Positions 50,129 to 58,349 of a stretch of 64,000 nt of DNA are shown in pieces. The notes beneath the pieces are model-generated. The model saw only the letters and a program-made list of their open reading frames with translations, was not told where the DNA came from and searched no databases. Origin of the DNA: JAAXHF01 sp963665955 (GTDB taxonomy: Bacteria; Desulfobacterota; Binatia; Bin18); contig OZ246887.1 in the NCBI GenBank assembly GCA_965231765.1, positions 2,480,001 to 2,544,000 on the forward strand, read 5' to 3'. Each line of letters opens with the position of its first letter. Position 1 is the stretch's first letter. The translations under genes were made by a program, and so were the position numbers.

Positions 50129-50602
50129 TTATTGTACAGGTTCGTACTTGATCAGTACCCGTGAGCCGTCTTTGAACCCATCCCGAAAGCCGCTTTCAAA
50201 CGACTTCCAGCCTGATGGGTATTTCTTAGCAAGGTTCTCAAACAAGACCTCATTGAGCTTGGGGTCATCGACAATCGACGCTTTTGCATCAAACGCCGGT
50301 CCGTCCTTTTTCCCCAGTGCAACTTTGGCTTTGGTTCGTCCAGCCAGAATACGTTTGGCCCGATACGTCGTTTTGGGCGTCCCGACCCAGACAAATCCAT
50401 CGTGGTACATGTACCAAATCTCTGCCAGCGTTCCGAATTCGCCGCTTTTACGTTCACTCGCAATATAGGCATAGGTACTCGTCTTGAGGGCTTCCTCAAC
50501 CTCAGCCGAATAAGACGCCGCCGACACAGGCGCGTATGAGAAGGCTATCCCACTGAGTGTGATGACTATCGCAGCCAGAACAACATTCCACGTATAACGC
50601 AT
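50129..50602 (-). CDS. Secreted PPOX-type split-barrel protein
   Basis: 157 residues from ATG 50602 with GGGAGGA upstream. A signal peptide (VVLAAIVITLSGIAFSYAPVSA) precedes a pyridoxamine-phosphate-oxidase-like split barrel: YAYIASERKSGEFGTLAEIW, YMYHDGFVWVGTP, RILAGRTKAKVALGK. A periplasmic flavin- or F420-type split barrel is unusual, since most relatives are cytoplasmic. The function is unknown. It lies between the cyclophilin and SnoaL-like genes. Confidence 0.65.
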   Translation of the reverse strand: MRYTWNVVLAAIVITLSGIAFSYAPVSAASYSAEVEEALKTSTYAYIASERKSGEFGTLAEIWYMYHDGFVWVGTPKTTYRAKRILAGRTKAKVALGKKDGPAFDAKASIVDDPKLNEVLFENLAKKYPSGWKSFESGFRDGFKDGSRVLIKYEPVQ

Positions 50603-50649
50603 CGTATTCCTCCCTATTGGTCTGCTCGTCGCCTGCACGTTTTCGCCTG

Positions 50650-51138
50650 TTAATCGACCACCGTGGCTGAATTAATCACGACCGGTTCCAGCGGGACATC
50701 ATCGTGCATGCCCCTGCGGCCTGTTGCCACGGCTTCAATCTGCTGCACGATATCGAGCCCCGCAACGACTTTGCCAAACACACAGTAGCCAAAATTTGCC
50801 TGGCCCTGGTGGTTCAAGAAATCATTGTCTTTGACATTGATGAAAAACTGCGACGTGGCTGAGTCAACGACATTCGTGCGAGCCATGGCCAGCGTACCCG
50901 TATCGTTCTTTAAGCCATTTGCAGCCTCATTTTTGATCTGGGCCTTCGTCCCTTTTTGCGCCATATCTGGAGTGAAGCCGCCACCCTGGACCATAAAGCC
51001 AGGAATCACCCGATGAAAAATCGTGCCATCAAAGAAACCATCAGTCACATAGGATAGAAAGTTCTTCACCGTCTCGGGTGCTTCTTTTTCATACAGCTCA
51101 ACCTGAATATCACCCATTGATGTCGATAGTAGTACCAC
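50650..51138 (-). CDS. Cytoplasmic cyclophilin-type peptidyl-prolyl isomerase
   Basis: 162 residues without signal peptide. The cyclophilin motifs are complete: TIFHRVIPGFMVQGG, LAMARTNVVDSATSQFFIN and FGYCVFGKVVAGLDIVQQIE. It isomerises X-Pro bonds in folding proteins. It is a close paralogue of the next upstream gene, which carries a lipoprotein signal; they seem to be a tandem duplication with separate compartments. Confidence 0.93.
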   Translation of the reverse strand: MVLLSTSMGDIQVELYEKEAPETVKNFLSYVTDGFFDGTIFHRVIPGFMVQGGGFTPDMAQKGTKAQIKNEAANGLKNDTGTLAMARTNVVDSATSQFFINVKDNDFLNHQGQANFGYCVFGKVVAGLDIVQQIEAVATGRRGMHDDVPLEPVVINSATVVD

Positions 51139-51177
51139 AAGTCCTCCTCTTATCGTTTACTGTTTCTCAGCCGCCTT

Positions 51178-51762
51178 CTATGCGGCAGGAATGACTTTCG
51201 CCGACGTAATCACCACTGGCTCGAGCGGGACGTCACCATGCCCGCCTTGGCGCCCGGTTTGCACGCCTTCGATCTTCTCCAGAATATCGATGCCCTCAAT
51301 CACCTTGCCAAACACACAGTAGCCAAAATTCGATTTGCCCTGGTGATTCAGAAAATCATTGTCCTTGGCATTGATGAAAAACTGCGACGTGGCCGAGTTG
51401 ATCGCATTGGTCCGGGCCATGGCCAACGTCCCTTTGTCATTGTTCAAACCATTATCCGCTTCGTTTTTGATGGCCGCCTTGGTCTCTTTTTGCTTCATGT
51501 CTGGGGTGAAACCACCGCCCTGGACCATGAAACCGGCAATCACTCGGTGAAAAATTGTGCCATCGTAATAGCCCTCATTCACGTACGCCAAGAAGTTCTT
51601 GACTGTCTCAGGGGCTTCTTTTTCATACAGTCCAATTTTCATATCGCCCATTGACGTTGACAGCAGGACCTGTGGCCCTTTTGGCGGTTCCGCCTCAGAA
51701 CAGGCCGGTAAAGTCGTTAATAAGGTAACAGTCAAAACAACAATCCACGCAACACTCCGCAT
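51178..51762 (-). CDS. Lipoprotein cyclophilin-type peptidyl-prolyl isomerase
   Basis: 194 residues from ATG 51762. The signal peptide ends LPACSEA (lipobox LPAC), so the enzyme is a membrane-anchored periplasmic lipoprotein. Cyclophilin motifs: TIFHRVIAGFMVQGG, LAMARTNAINSATSQFFIN, FGYCVFGKVIEGIDILEKIE. It shares most of its sequence with the neighbouring cytoplasmic cyclophilin. Likely helps outer-membrane or periplasmic proteins fold. Confidence 0.92.
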   Translation of the reverse strand: MRSVAWIVVLTVTLLTTLPACSEAEPPKGPQVLLSTSMGDMKIGLYEKEAPETVKNFLAYVNEGYYDGTIFHRVIAGFMVQGGGFTPDMKQKETKAAIKNEADNGLNNDKGTLAMARTNAINSATSQFFINAKDNDFLNHQGKSNFGYCVFGKVIEGIDILEKIEGVQTGRQGGHGDVPLEPVVITSAKVIPAA

Positions 51763-51849
51763 ACGTGCTCTCCTCCGTAATGGCAATAGAATGTGGAGGT
51801 CGTTTTATCTCAGAGGACAGGGGAAGGGAAGACCCGCACGTCGGGGCAT

Positions 51850-51869
51850 AGGGCTTGGAGCTGAGCCCT
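51850..51869 (-). terminator. Weak hairpin after amidase gene
   Basis: AGGGCT (51850-51855) and AGCCCT (51864-51869) form a 6-bp stem about 35 bp after the isochorismatase-family stop. There is no T-run, so termination is uncertain. Nothing else is seen in the 142-bp gap. Confidence 0.25.
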
Positions 51870-51904
51870 CCGGGTCCTGCTTAACACAAGTTTCTCCCCG
51901 GTTC

Positions 51905-52567
51905 CTACCGCTCTGCTTGTGGCAGATTTTCGAGATACGTCACAACCTCGCTCGTCTGAACGACATCGCCATATTTTGCCCCAATGTCGAACACATTTGC
52001 TTCATGCGGCTCTTGAGCACGGTCGCCAATCGCTTCAATAGGGACAATCGGGCGAAAACCATTCGCCAGTGCGTCCATCACCGTTGCCCGGACGCAGCCG
52101 CTCGTTGTACAGCCAGTGACAATCAGTGTATCCACCCCGTTCATGGTCAGGGTTGACGCCAAATACGTGCCAAAGAAACCTGAGGCATACTTTTTGACAA
52201 TCACTAAGTCCTCGTCTTGTCGGTCAAGACGCGGGTCAAGTTCGACCAAGTCGCTACCTAAGGTCAGCAGGCGCAGAGACGGCACTTTCTCAGGCCACAG
52301 ACCAGCATCAGCCTGGCGATGTGGATCGTAGCCAACGACGGTAAAAATAACAGGCACGCCTTTCTTACGGGCTGCTGCAATAATCTCATTTGTGGCCGCC
52401 ACTTCAGCATCGAGATTACCGGCCAGCGGCGATTGCTCTGGCGCAGTAAAGCCGAGTTGAAAATCAACGACGACAAGAGCTGGTTTTTTGCCGTAGCCCA
52501 GCGTGTGGCCCAGCTGGGCACGTTCGTAAATGGCGTGTTTGTCTTGTGTATTGTGAGTCTGTGACAT
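51905..52567 (-). CDS. Isochorismatase-family amidohydrolase (N-carbamoylsarcosine amidase-like)
   Basis: 220 residues. The catalytic triad is in place: Asp in VVVDFQLGFT, Lys in LVIVKKYASGFFGT and Cys in TGCTTSGCVRATVMDALANG. The TTSGCVR form of the nucleophile motif is that of N-carbamoylsarcosine amidase-like hydrolases. These release ammonia and CO2 from N-carbamoyl amino acids. The hydantoinase-like gene lies 18 bp upstream on the same strand, so a two-step cyclic ureide breakdown is probable. Confidence 0.85.
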   Translation of the reverse strand: MSQTHNTQDKHAIYERAQLGHTLGYGKKPALVVVDFQLGFTAPEQSPLAGNLDAEVAATNEIIAAARKKGVPVIFTVVGYDPHRQADAGLWPEKVPSLRLLTLGSDLVELDPRLDRQDEDLVIVKKYASGFFGTYLASTLTMNGVDTLIVTGCTTSGCVRATVMDALANGFRPIVPIEAIGDRAQEPHEANVFDIGAKYGDVVQTSEVVTYLENLPQAER

Positions 52568-52585
52568 AGATTCTCCCTGTCTGTC

Positions 52586-54004
52586 TTACAGTCCACGCGG
52601 CTGAATGACCTGCTCCACAAACTGGCCGCGTGGCGCCTCTCCAACAACCTCACCATTTTCCATAACGAGATTGCCACGCAGGAAAGTCATGACAGGGATG
52701 CCTTTGACCTGACGGCCTTCCCACAGCGAATAATCTGCCCGCGAACGCATCCGGTCTACGCCAAGGACCGCTTCTTTTTCTTGATCAATGACCACAACAT
52801 CGGCATCGGCTCCGAGCGTCAGCGCCCCTTTCTTGGGATACACGCCGTACAGCTTAGCCGCATTCTCAGACAACACTTTGGCCAGGGTGACCAGATCTAT
52901 CCGTCCGGTATTCACCCCTTCATCAAACAGCAACGGCAGCGTGTCTGCCACTTGTAGATTAATGCCGACCCGACAGTCCCAAAAGTCACCAGCGGTTTTG
53001 AATGAACCAGAATAGGTCAGACTATCTGTCCCCACAACAGACAGAGTCCCTTCCTGAATACCCCTCCACAAACGCTCTTTGTCTGTGTTAAATCGAATCG
53101 GAGGTTGAATCTTGGCCTTGGCACCCATGCCTTTAGCGTCCATTTCAGGCGCCGTGGTGTTGAGAAAACACGACACCGTCTCGCCAATGATATTGAGTCC
53201 CTGGCTACGGAGTTGCTTCAGCGTTTCGACGGTATGCGCGGCACTGATATGGACGGGGTACAGCGGCACTCCCAGTTGGCTGGCTATCAGGCCATAGGTG
53301 TAGACTTGGACGCTCTCGGCCCACTCTGGGCTTGATTCCGCCCAGGCCGTCAATTCGTCAGCGCGCCCGGTCTGGCGCAGGCGATCAATCAAAATGCCGC
53401 GCACGTAAGGATCTTCGGCATGGATCTTGGCAAAAGTGGGAGGACCGCAGTGGGCGAGTTGTTCGCAGGCTTGGTGAAAAAAGGCGGGGGTAATCCCCTC
53501 GGTATTCATGCCAAACCCCTCCGCCTGTGCTCCGGCGTAGCCCGTAAAAAATTTGTACGAGACCCCGCCCTTTTTTGCCACCGCAGGAATGGCCGCAACT
53601 TGCTCTGGGGTATTGATCACACACGTGACTTTAAAATCACACCAGGAATGGCCCGTCCCACACGCCACAGCCTGGTCAAACAGGTCGAGCAGGGGATCTT
53701 TACCAATCAGCGTTGTCGTCGCAATCGTCGTGACGCCGCCAAGCAAACAGTCCTTGGTGTCGCGCAGAAAATCTTCGGTCATTGCGTCGTCGCCAAAACG
53801 GTCGGCAATGCCGAAGTGGACATGTGGATCAAACGTGCCCGGAAAAATAATCTTGGCGTGCACATCGATTTCACGTTTTGCCTGGCCCAGAGTTGCGTCC
53901 GCTCCGAGCGCAACAATCTGTTCTCCCTCAATCGCAATCCCGCCTCGGATCACTCCATGTGGAGTCACCACCAGTCCGTTCTTCAAAATAACATCATGCG
54001 CCAT
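52586..54004 (-). CDS. Dihydropyrimidinase/hydantoinase-like amidohydrolase
   Basis: 472 residues from ATG 54004. The first metal motif is PGTFDPHVHFG (HxH), the carbamylated lysine is in VSYKFFTGYAG, another His in LYPVHISAAHTVE, and the metal Asp in VVGTDSLTYSG. The C-terminal part has the usual LGADADVVVIDQ. Such enzymes open hydantoin or dihydropyrimidine rings. Together with the downstream N-carbamoyl amide hydrolase it would yield a free amino acid. The exact substrate is open, allantoin being a possibility. Confidence 0.85.
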   Translation of the reverse strand: MAHDVILKNGLVVTPHGVIRGGIAIEGEQIVALGADATLGQAKREIDVHAKIIFPGTFDPHVHFGIADRFGDDAMTEDFLRDTKDCLLGGVTTIATTTLIGKDPLLDLFDQAVACGTGHSWCDFKVTCVINTPEQVAAIPAVAKKGGVSYKFFTGYAGAQAEGFGMNTEGITPAFFHQACEQLAHCGPPTFAKIHAEDPYVRGILIDRLRQTGRADELTAWAESSPEWAESVQVYTYGLIASQLGVPLYPVHISAAHTVETLKQLRSQGLNIIGETVSCFLNTTAPEMDAKGMGAKAKIQPPIRFNTDKERLWRGIQEGTLSVVGTDSLTYSGSFKTAGDFWDCRVGINLQVADTLPLLFDEGVNTGRIDLVTLAKVLSENAAKLYGVYPKKGALTLGADADVVVIDQEKEAVLGVDRMRSRADYSLWEGRQVKGIPVMTFLRGNLVMENGEVVGEAPRGQFVEQVIQPRGL

Positions 54005-54100
54005 ACCTGTTCCCCCTTCAGTCGAGCGCGACGAGGACACCACCCGACGGTTGGGGAGATTATCCTTCCAGATGAGGGACAGTGTCAATGGAAATTTGGG

Positions 54101-54832
54101 CTAATACCTGACTTCAACCAAAAACAGTCCTTGGGGCGGAGCAGTTTGGCCCGCCTGGGTCCGGTCCCGAGCTGCAAGAATCTGAGCAAACTCTTCTACG
54201 CTGCGCACGCCGCGTCCAACATCAAACAGCGTCCCCACAATATTGCGGACCATGTGGCGCAGAAAAGACCGCGCCTCCACGTCATAGATCAAAAAATTCT
54301 CGTCCTGGCAGACGATACTCCGCAAGACAGTCCGCACGGGATTATGCTCAACCGAATCGCTGCCCTGAAAGGACGAGAAGTCATGATCGCCAACCAGCAG
54401 AGACGCAGCTCGATCCATCGCCGGTATATCGAGCGCAATCGGAATATGCCAGCTATAGCGCGCCCAAATAGCCGACCGGCTGGGTTGGTTCCACATCTGG
54501 TAGCGATATGTACGACTTTGCGCGTCACGCCGAGGGTTGAACGTCTCCGTTGTCATTGCGAGCTGTTTCACCGCCATATCCGAAGGCAGCAACGCGTTGA
54601 TACTGCCTTGGAGACGGAAGAGATCCCGTTCATGGGGTGTATGAAACGACACAACTTGGCCGAGAGCATGCACTCCGGTATCTGTTCGGCCAGCTGCCCG
54701 AACCCGGATGGGTTCGTTGAAAAGACGGGCCAGGACTGCTTCAAGCCTGCCTTGGAGTGTCACCGCGTTCGGTTGCAGCTGCCAACCGTGATAGTTGGTG
54801 CCGTCGTATTCCAGGATGAATTTATACTGCAC
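54101..54832 (-). CDS. truA: tRNA pseudouridine synthase A
   Basis: 243 residues. YDGTNYHGWQLQPNAVTLQG opens the family, and RAAGRTDTGVHALGQVVSFH holds the catalytic Asp. SFLRHMVRNIVGTLFDVGRG is the C-terminal signature. TruA makes pseudouridine at positions 38-40 of the tRNA anticodon arm. It lies 96 bp before the hydantoinase-like gene; whether they share a transcript is unclear. Confidence 0.95.
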   Translation of the reverse strand: MQYKFILEYDGTNYHGWQLQPNAVTLQGRLEAVLARLFNEPIRVRAAGRTDTGVHALGQVVSFHTPHERDLFRLQGSINALLPSDMAVKQLAMTTETFNPRRDAQSRTYRYQMWNQPSRSAIWARYSWHIPIALDIPAMDRAASLLVGDHDFSSFQGSDSVEHNPVRTVLRSIVCQDENFLIYDVEARSFLRHMVRNIVGTLFDVGRGVRSVEEFAQILAARDRTQAGQTAPPQGLFLVEVRY

Positions 54833-55162
54833 GGTCCAGCCTCATACCGCAGGCGGGTGTGTGTTGGCAACGCTCTCTGGCCAGGTTGGTGAAGAGCTGA
54901 CTGAACGGCTCCCAGCCGAACTGGTGGCGTTGTGTGGAACGGCGACGGGTTCGGTATCCATGCGACAGCATGTTCCCTATCATATGTGATCAAAACGTCC
55001 TCCCCATCAAATCAGTGAGAGATCGCACAGCTCCCAAGGCTACTTTCCCCGAGAGCAGCTTATCTCTAGGATAGGCTTGTAAGTTTTTGACAAAGTATAA
55101 TAGTCTTTCAGATCGTCAATTCAGCTGGACTTGTCAAATTGACAACACAGAAGGGAGAAATC
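54833..55162. other. Divergent gap with an operator-like palindrome
   Basis: This 330-bp gap between truA and the racemase gene contains no convincing ORF. A TATAAT hexamer (55096-55101) lacks a good -35. A TTGACA at 55087-55092 is too close to pair with it. A perfect palindrome at 55131-55145 sits directly before the racemase ribosome binding site. Confidence 0.5.
55131..55145. promoter_or_regulatory. Palindrome TTGTCAA-A-TTGACAA before racemase gene
   Basis: A perfect 7-bp inverted repeat with one central base, ending 17 bp before the ATG at 55163. The TTGTC...GACAA half-sites resemble those of GntR-type regulators. A repressor bound here would block transcript elongation or initiation of the racemase gene. 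Confidence 0.45.
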
Positions 55163-56314
55163 ATGGGTGTTTTATCCGGGTATAAGGTCGTTGAGTTTGC
55201 AGGCATCGGTCCTGCTCCAATGTGTGCAATGTTGCTCTCAGATATGGGAGCCGAGGTGCTGCGCCTCGATCGGGCTGAAGATGCAAGCTTGGGCATACCA
55301 ACAGATGCCAAGTTCAACCTACTGGGCCGCGGCCGTCGCTCGGTCGCCTTGGACTTAAAAAACAAGGCAGGCACGGAAGTCGCACTCAAGCTGATCGGGC
55401 AGGCTGACGCCCTTATTGAGGGATTCCGTCCAGGCGTGATGGAACGTTTAGGACTGGGACCAGACCTCTGTATGCAGAAGAATCCGCGTCTGGTATATGG
55501 CCGGATGACCGGATGGGGCCAAGAAGGACCGCTGGCCCCAGTCGTTGGGCATGACATTAACTACATCTCTCTGGTTGGCGCCTTGCATTCGATGGGACGC
55601 AAAGGCGAAGCCCCGGTTCCACCGCTGAACCTGGTTGGTGACTTTGGTGGCGGCGGCGTATATCTCGCGCTGGGCGTTGTTGGAGCACTGCTAGAAGCCC
55701 AGAAGTCAGGCGCAGGCCAAGTCATCGACGTAGCCATGATCGACGGCGCGGCATCATTGATGACCGCTATTTTTGGACTCCGGGCCGCTGGCCGCTGGAC
55801 GGACGAGCGAGGCGATAACATCCTGGATACTGGGGCGCATTATTATAATGTGTACGAAACCAGCGATGCCAAATACATCGGCATTGGTTCAATCGAGCCC
55901 AAGTTCTATGCTGAACTCCTGCGCCTGACTGGACTCGAAGGTCAGGAATTACCGCGCCAGAATGATAAGACTGCCTGGGCAGACTTTAAAGACCGCTTGG
56001 CCGGCATTTTCAAGACAAAGACACGCAACGAGTGGGACGCAATCCTGGAAGGCAGCGACGTATGTTATGCGCCTATCTTGAACATGGAAGAAGCCCCACA
56101 TCACCCGCATAACAAAGAACGCGGAACTTTTGTGGAGATTGATGGTGTTCCGCAACCCGCCCCGGCTCCGCGTTTTAGCCGTACCCCAAGTGCCATCCAG
56201 CGACCGCCAGCCAGCCCTGGTGAGCATACTGAAGAGGCGTTAGCTGACTGGGGGTTCAGTGCTACCGATCTTGAGCAACTGCGGAGCAGCGGTGCAATTG
56301 GGACACGCGCGTAA
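55163..56314 (+). CDS. Alpha-methylacyl-CoA racemase (CoA-transferase family III)
   Basis: 383 residues from ATG 55163 with GGGAG upstream. The start VLSGYKVVEFAGIGPAPMCA is typical of AMACR/Mcr. The catalytic pair is in PVVGHDINYISLVGAL (His of GHDINY) and LVGDFGGGGVYLALGVVGAL (Asp of GDFGGG). It inverts the 2-methyl centre of branched acyl-CoAs so that they can enter beta-oxidation. GHDINY distinguishes it from true CoA transferases such as CaiB. Confidence 0.88.
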   Translation: MGVLSGYKVVEFAGIGPAPMCAMLLSDMGAEVLRLDRAEDASLGIPTDAKFNLLGRGRRSVALDLKNKAGTEVALKLIGQADALIEGFRPGVMERLGLGPDLCMQKNPRLVYGRMTGWGQEGPLAPVVGHDINYISLVGALHSMGRKGEAPVPPLNLVGDFGGGGVYLALGVVGALLEAQKSGAGQVIDVAMIDGAASLMTAIFGLRAAGRWTDERGDNILDTGAHYYNVYETSDAKYIGIGSIEPKFYAELLRLTGLEGQELPRQNDKTAWADFKDRLAGIFKTKTRNEWDAILEGSDVCYAPILNMEEAPHHPHNKERGTFVEIDGVPQPAPAPRFSRTPSAIQRPPASPGEHTEEALADWGFSATDLEQLRSSGAIGTRA

Positions 56315-56329
56315 TTATTATCTTCATAT

Positions 56330-56364
56330 CCTGGGAGCGCGGGCGTCCCGCCCGCGCTCCCAGG
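56330..56364. repeat. Perfect 16-bp inverted repeat, 3-bp loop
   Basis: CCTGGGAGCGCGGGCG (56330-56345) and its exact complement CGCCCGCGCTCCCAGG (56349-56364) flank a TCC loop. It lies 15 bp after the racemase stop and 30 bp beyond the remnant end of the helicase gene, between convergent genes. No T-run follows, so it looks like a dispersed palindromic repeat that may also stop transcription or protect 3' ends. Confidence 0.85.
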
Positions 56365-56394
56365 GAAAACCTCTCTGGGCGAACATCCACCATT

Positions 56395-56532
56395 TCACTC
56401 AAGCGCCGCTGCCAGCCCTGTATACCGATGCTGCGACCGCTGGTTCCGCACCGCTTGAGCAAGCGCCTGGCGCGTGCCAACAATAACGCACTGCTGCTTT
56501 GCCCGAGTCAGAGCGGTATACAACACCGAGCG
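56395..56532 (-). pseudogene. Separated C-terminal part of RecD2-like helicase (motif VI)
   Basis: Directly beyond the in-frame TAA (56535-56533) the same frame continues for 45 codons to a TGA at 56397-56395. It encodes RSVLYTALTRAKQQCVIVGT, the helicase motif VI with its arginine finger, and a short tail. In intact RecD2 proteins this follows the segment that ends LLHDLHAPLL without a break. The sequence is still well preserved, so the stop is recent, a sequencing error, or read through. Confidence 0.8.
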
Positions 56533-58209
56533 TTACAGTAAAGGTGCGTGCAGATCATGCAGTAATATGACCGCCCCAGGAAACTCTCCGCCTTGCGCCC
56601 GATGTACACTGACCGCATAGCCCAAGGTGAGAGAGCTGACTTCCGGACCAACAAATGTTGCTTCTTCAGCGCCGGTCGCAATTGTCGCCCGGCGTGGCTT
56701 CGGGCTCCCTGCTCGTAGCCAGCCGACTTCGCCATTGAACAGTCCCAAACGATAATTATTCTGTGTAACCAACACGCGGTCACCGATCCGAAATACCTGC
56801 TCGGGAGACAGTGTCATTTCCTGCCCGTCTGGATTCAGACGCTGCTGGAGGGCTTTGTTCAGAACGCGTGTCCCAGCTGGCCCTTTATTCATCGGACACA
56901 AAACTTGGATATCGGTATGCGGATCAAGACCGGTTTCAGTTGGCAGCTCATGCGCCACCAGCTCGACCACGCGCTGTATGGCCTGGTCTGGATCAGGTGC
57001 TTCAATGAACCGAAAATCAGCCCGAGTGTCAGCAGGTAGCTGGGGGAGTTTTCCGTCTCGAATCCGATGGGCATTGGTTGTGATGAGACTCTGCTCAGCC
57101 TGACGATACAGCTGGCTCAGCCGCACGACAGGAGCAACCCCTGAAACGACAATGTCCGCCAGCACCTGGCCAGGGCCAACGCTCGGGAGCTGGTCTGGAT
57201 CGCCAATCAGGAGCAGCTTAGCTCCAAAAGATATGGCATCAAGCAATGCCTCAGCCAGAAAAAGATCGACCATACTTGTTTCATCAACGACGACGAGTGC
57301 TGTCGCCAAGGGCATGTCCGCGTTGCGTAAAAAAACACTGTCTGTGGGCTGATATTCCAGGAGACGATGGATCGTCTTGGCCTGCAAGCCTGAGGCTTCG
57401 GTCAGTCGCTGAGCGGCGCGCCCAGTCGGGGCTGCGGCAGCAACTGGGATCTGGTGCTGGGTGGCAATCGCATTCAGAGCTTGGCACAGGAACGTCTTGC
57501 CCGTCCCCGGTCCGCCAGTCACGACGGTCAGGGGTGCAGTCAATGCTGAGCGGACGGCGTGTTGTTGTTCGAGATTGAGCGGGTAGTGTTCGACAACCTC
57601 CTGAATCGCAGCATCGACATCCGGCAACAAAGGCTGTGAAGCCATACGCAGTCGGTCTTTCAACATGTCAGCAACATGTTCTTCAACTCGCTTGAGTTCC
57701 AGCACACTCAGAAACGTCTCGCGTCCACGTTGCTCAACAATAAATTCCCCGCCAACATCCAGGGCGCCGCGCAGACTCTGCTCTTCGACAATAGACCGGG
57801 AGACATTGAGCAGGGCTGTGGCACGTTTCAGGACAACCGAAAAAGGCAGAGACGTATGTCCCGCTCGGGTCGCCTGCTGGACGATGGTTCGAATACCGGC
57901 GCGAACACGTTCGGGGTTTGCCCGGCCACGTCCTAAGCGCTGTGCAACCGTATCAGCCATCTGGAACGAAACGCCAGAAATCTCACGCGACAGACGATAT
58001 GGATGGGTTTGCACAATCGTTGCAGCGTTTTTGCCATACCGGCGAGTAATCCGCTGAAGATGAGTCGGGCCAAATTGCGCACCCGTCAGAGTTGGGAGGA
58101 GGTCATCCCAAGACAGCAGGGGACGAGATGAAGAGGCTGTTCGGGAGCGCTGTGTCGGTTTGCTACGTCGCATCGTGCGGGTGTCTCTTGGCTCAGTGTT
58201 AGGTCGCAT
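56533..58209 (-). CDS. RecD2-like superfamily 1 helicase, truncated by in-frame stop
   Basis: 558 residues. HhH-like and N-terminal helicase parts precede the motor: Walker A VVTGGPGTGKTFLCQ, Walker B ALVVVDETSMVD, motif III LLLIGDPDQLPSVGPGQ, and motif V LTLGYAVSVHRAQGGEFPGA. A TAA at 56535-56533 removes motif VI, encoded just beyond it. The N-terminus also lacks the OB-fold region of typical ~720-residue RecD2 proteins. Without motif VI the product should not hydrolyse ATP properly. RecD2 unwinds 5'-tailed DNA in repair. Confidence 0.85.
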   Translation of the reverse strand: MRPNTEPRDTRTMRRSKPTQRSRTASSSRPLLSWDDLLPTLTGAQFGPTHLQRITRRYGKNAATIVQTHPYRLSREISGVSFQMADTVAQRLGRGRANPERVRAGIRTIVQQATRAGHTSLPFSVVLKRATALLNVSRSIVEEQSLRGALDVGGEFIVEQRGRETFLSVLELKRVEEHVADMLKDRLRMASQPLLPDVDAAIQEVVEHYPLNLEQQHAVRSALTAPLTVVTGGPGTGKTFLCQALNAIATQHQIPVAAAAPTGRAAQRLTEASGLQAKTIHRLLEYQPTDSVFLRNADMPLATALVVVDETSMVDLFLAEALLDAISFGAKLLLIGDPDQLPSVGPGQVLADIVVSGVAPVVRLSQLYRQAEQSLITTNAHRIRDGKLPQLPADTRADFRFIEAPDPDQAIQRVVELVAHELPTETGLDPHTDIQVLCPMNKGPAGTRVLNKALQQRLNPDGQEMTLSPEQVFRIGDRVLVTQNNYRLGLFNGEVGWLRAGSPKPRRATIATGAEEATFVGPEVSSLTLGYAVSVHRAQGGEFPGAVILLHDLHAPLL

Positions 58210-58349
58210 TATACGCTAAGCGATGGTCGAGAATCGACAAACTTGACAGTGTTCTGAGGAATAAATACTGGTGGGTTGTTAGTATTCTCGAATGAACACA
58301 GCAGAATATGAGGCTACAATCTCAGAAGATGATTATAACGGAGGTATGC

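Noticed and set aside
53420..54892. Plus-strand frame of 490 codons opposite the hydantoinase and truA genes
   Set aside because: Both minus genes carry clear family motifs; the long plus frame spans two unrelated genes and the gap between them, so it is a shadow.
55087..55101. TTGACA followed by TATAAT as a sigma-70 promoter for the racemase
   Set aside because: The two hexamers are separated by only three bases, so they cannot form one promoter.
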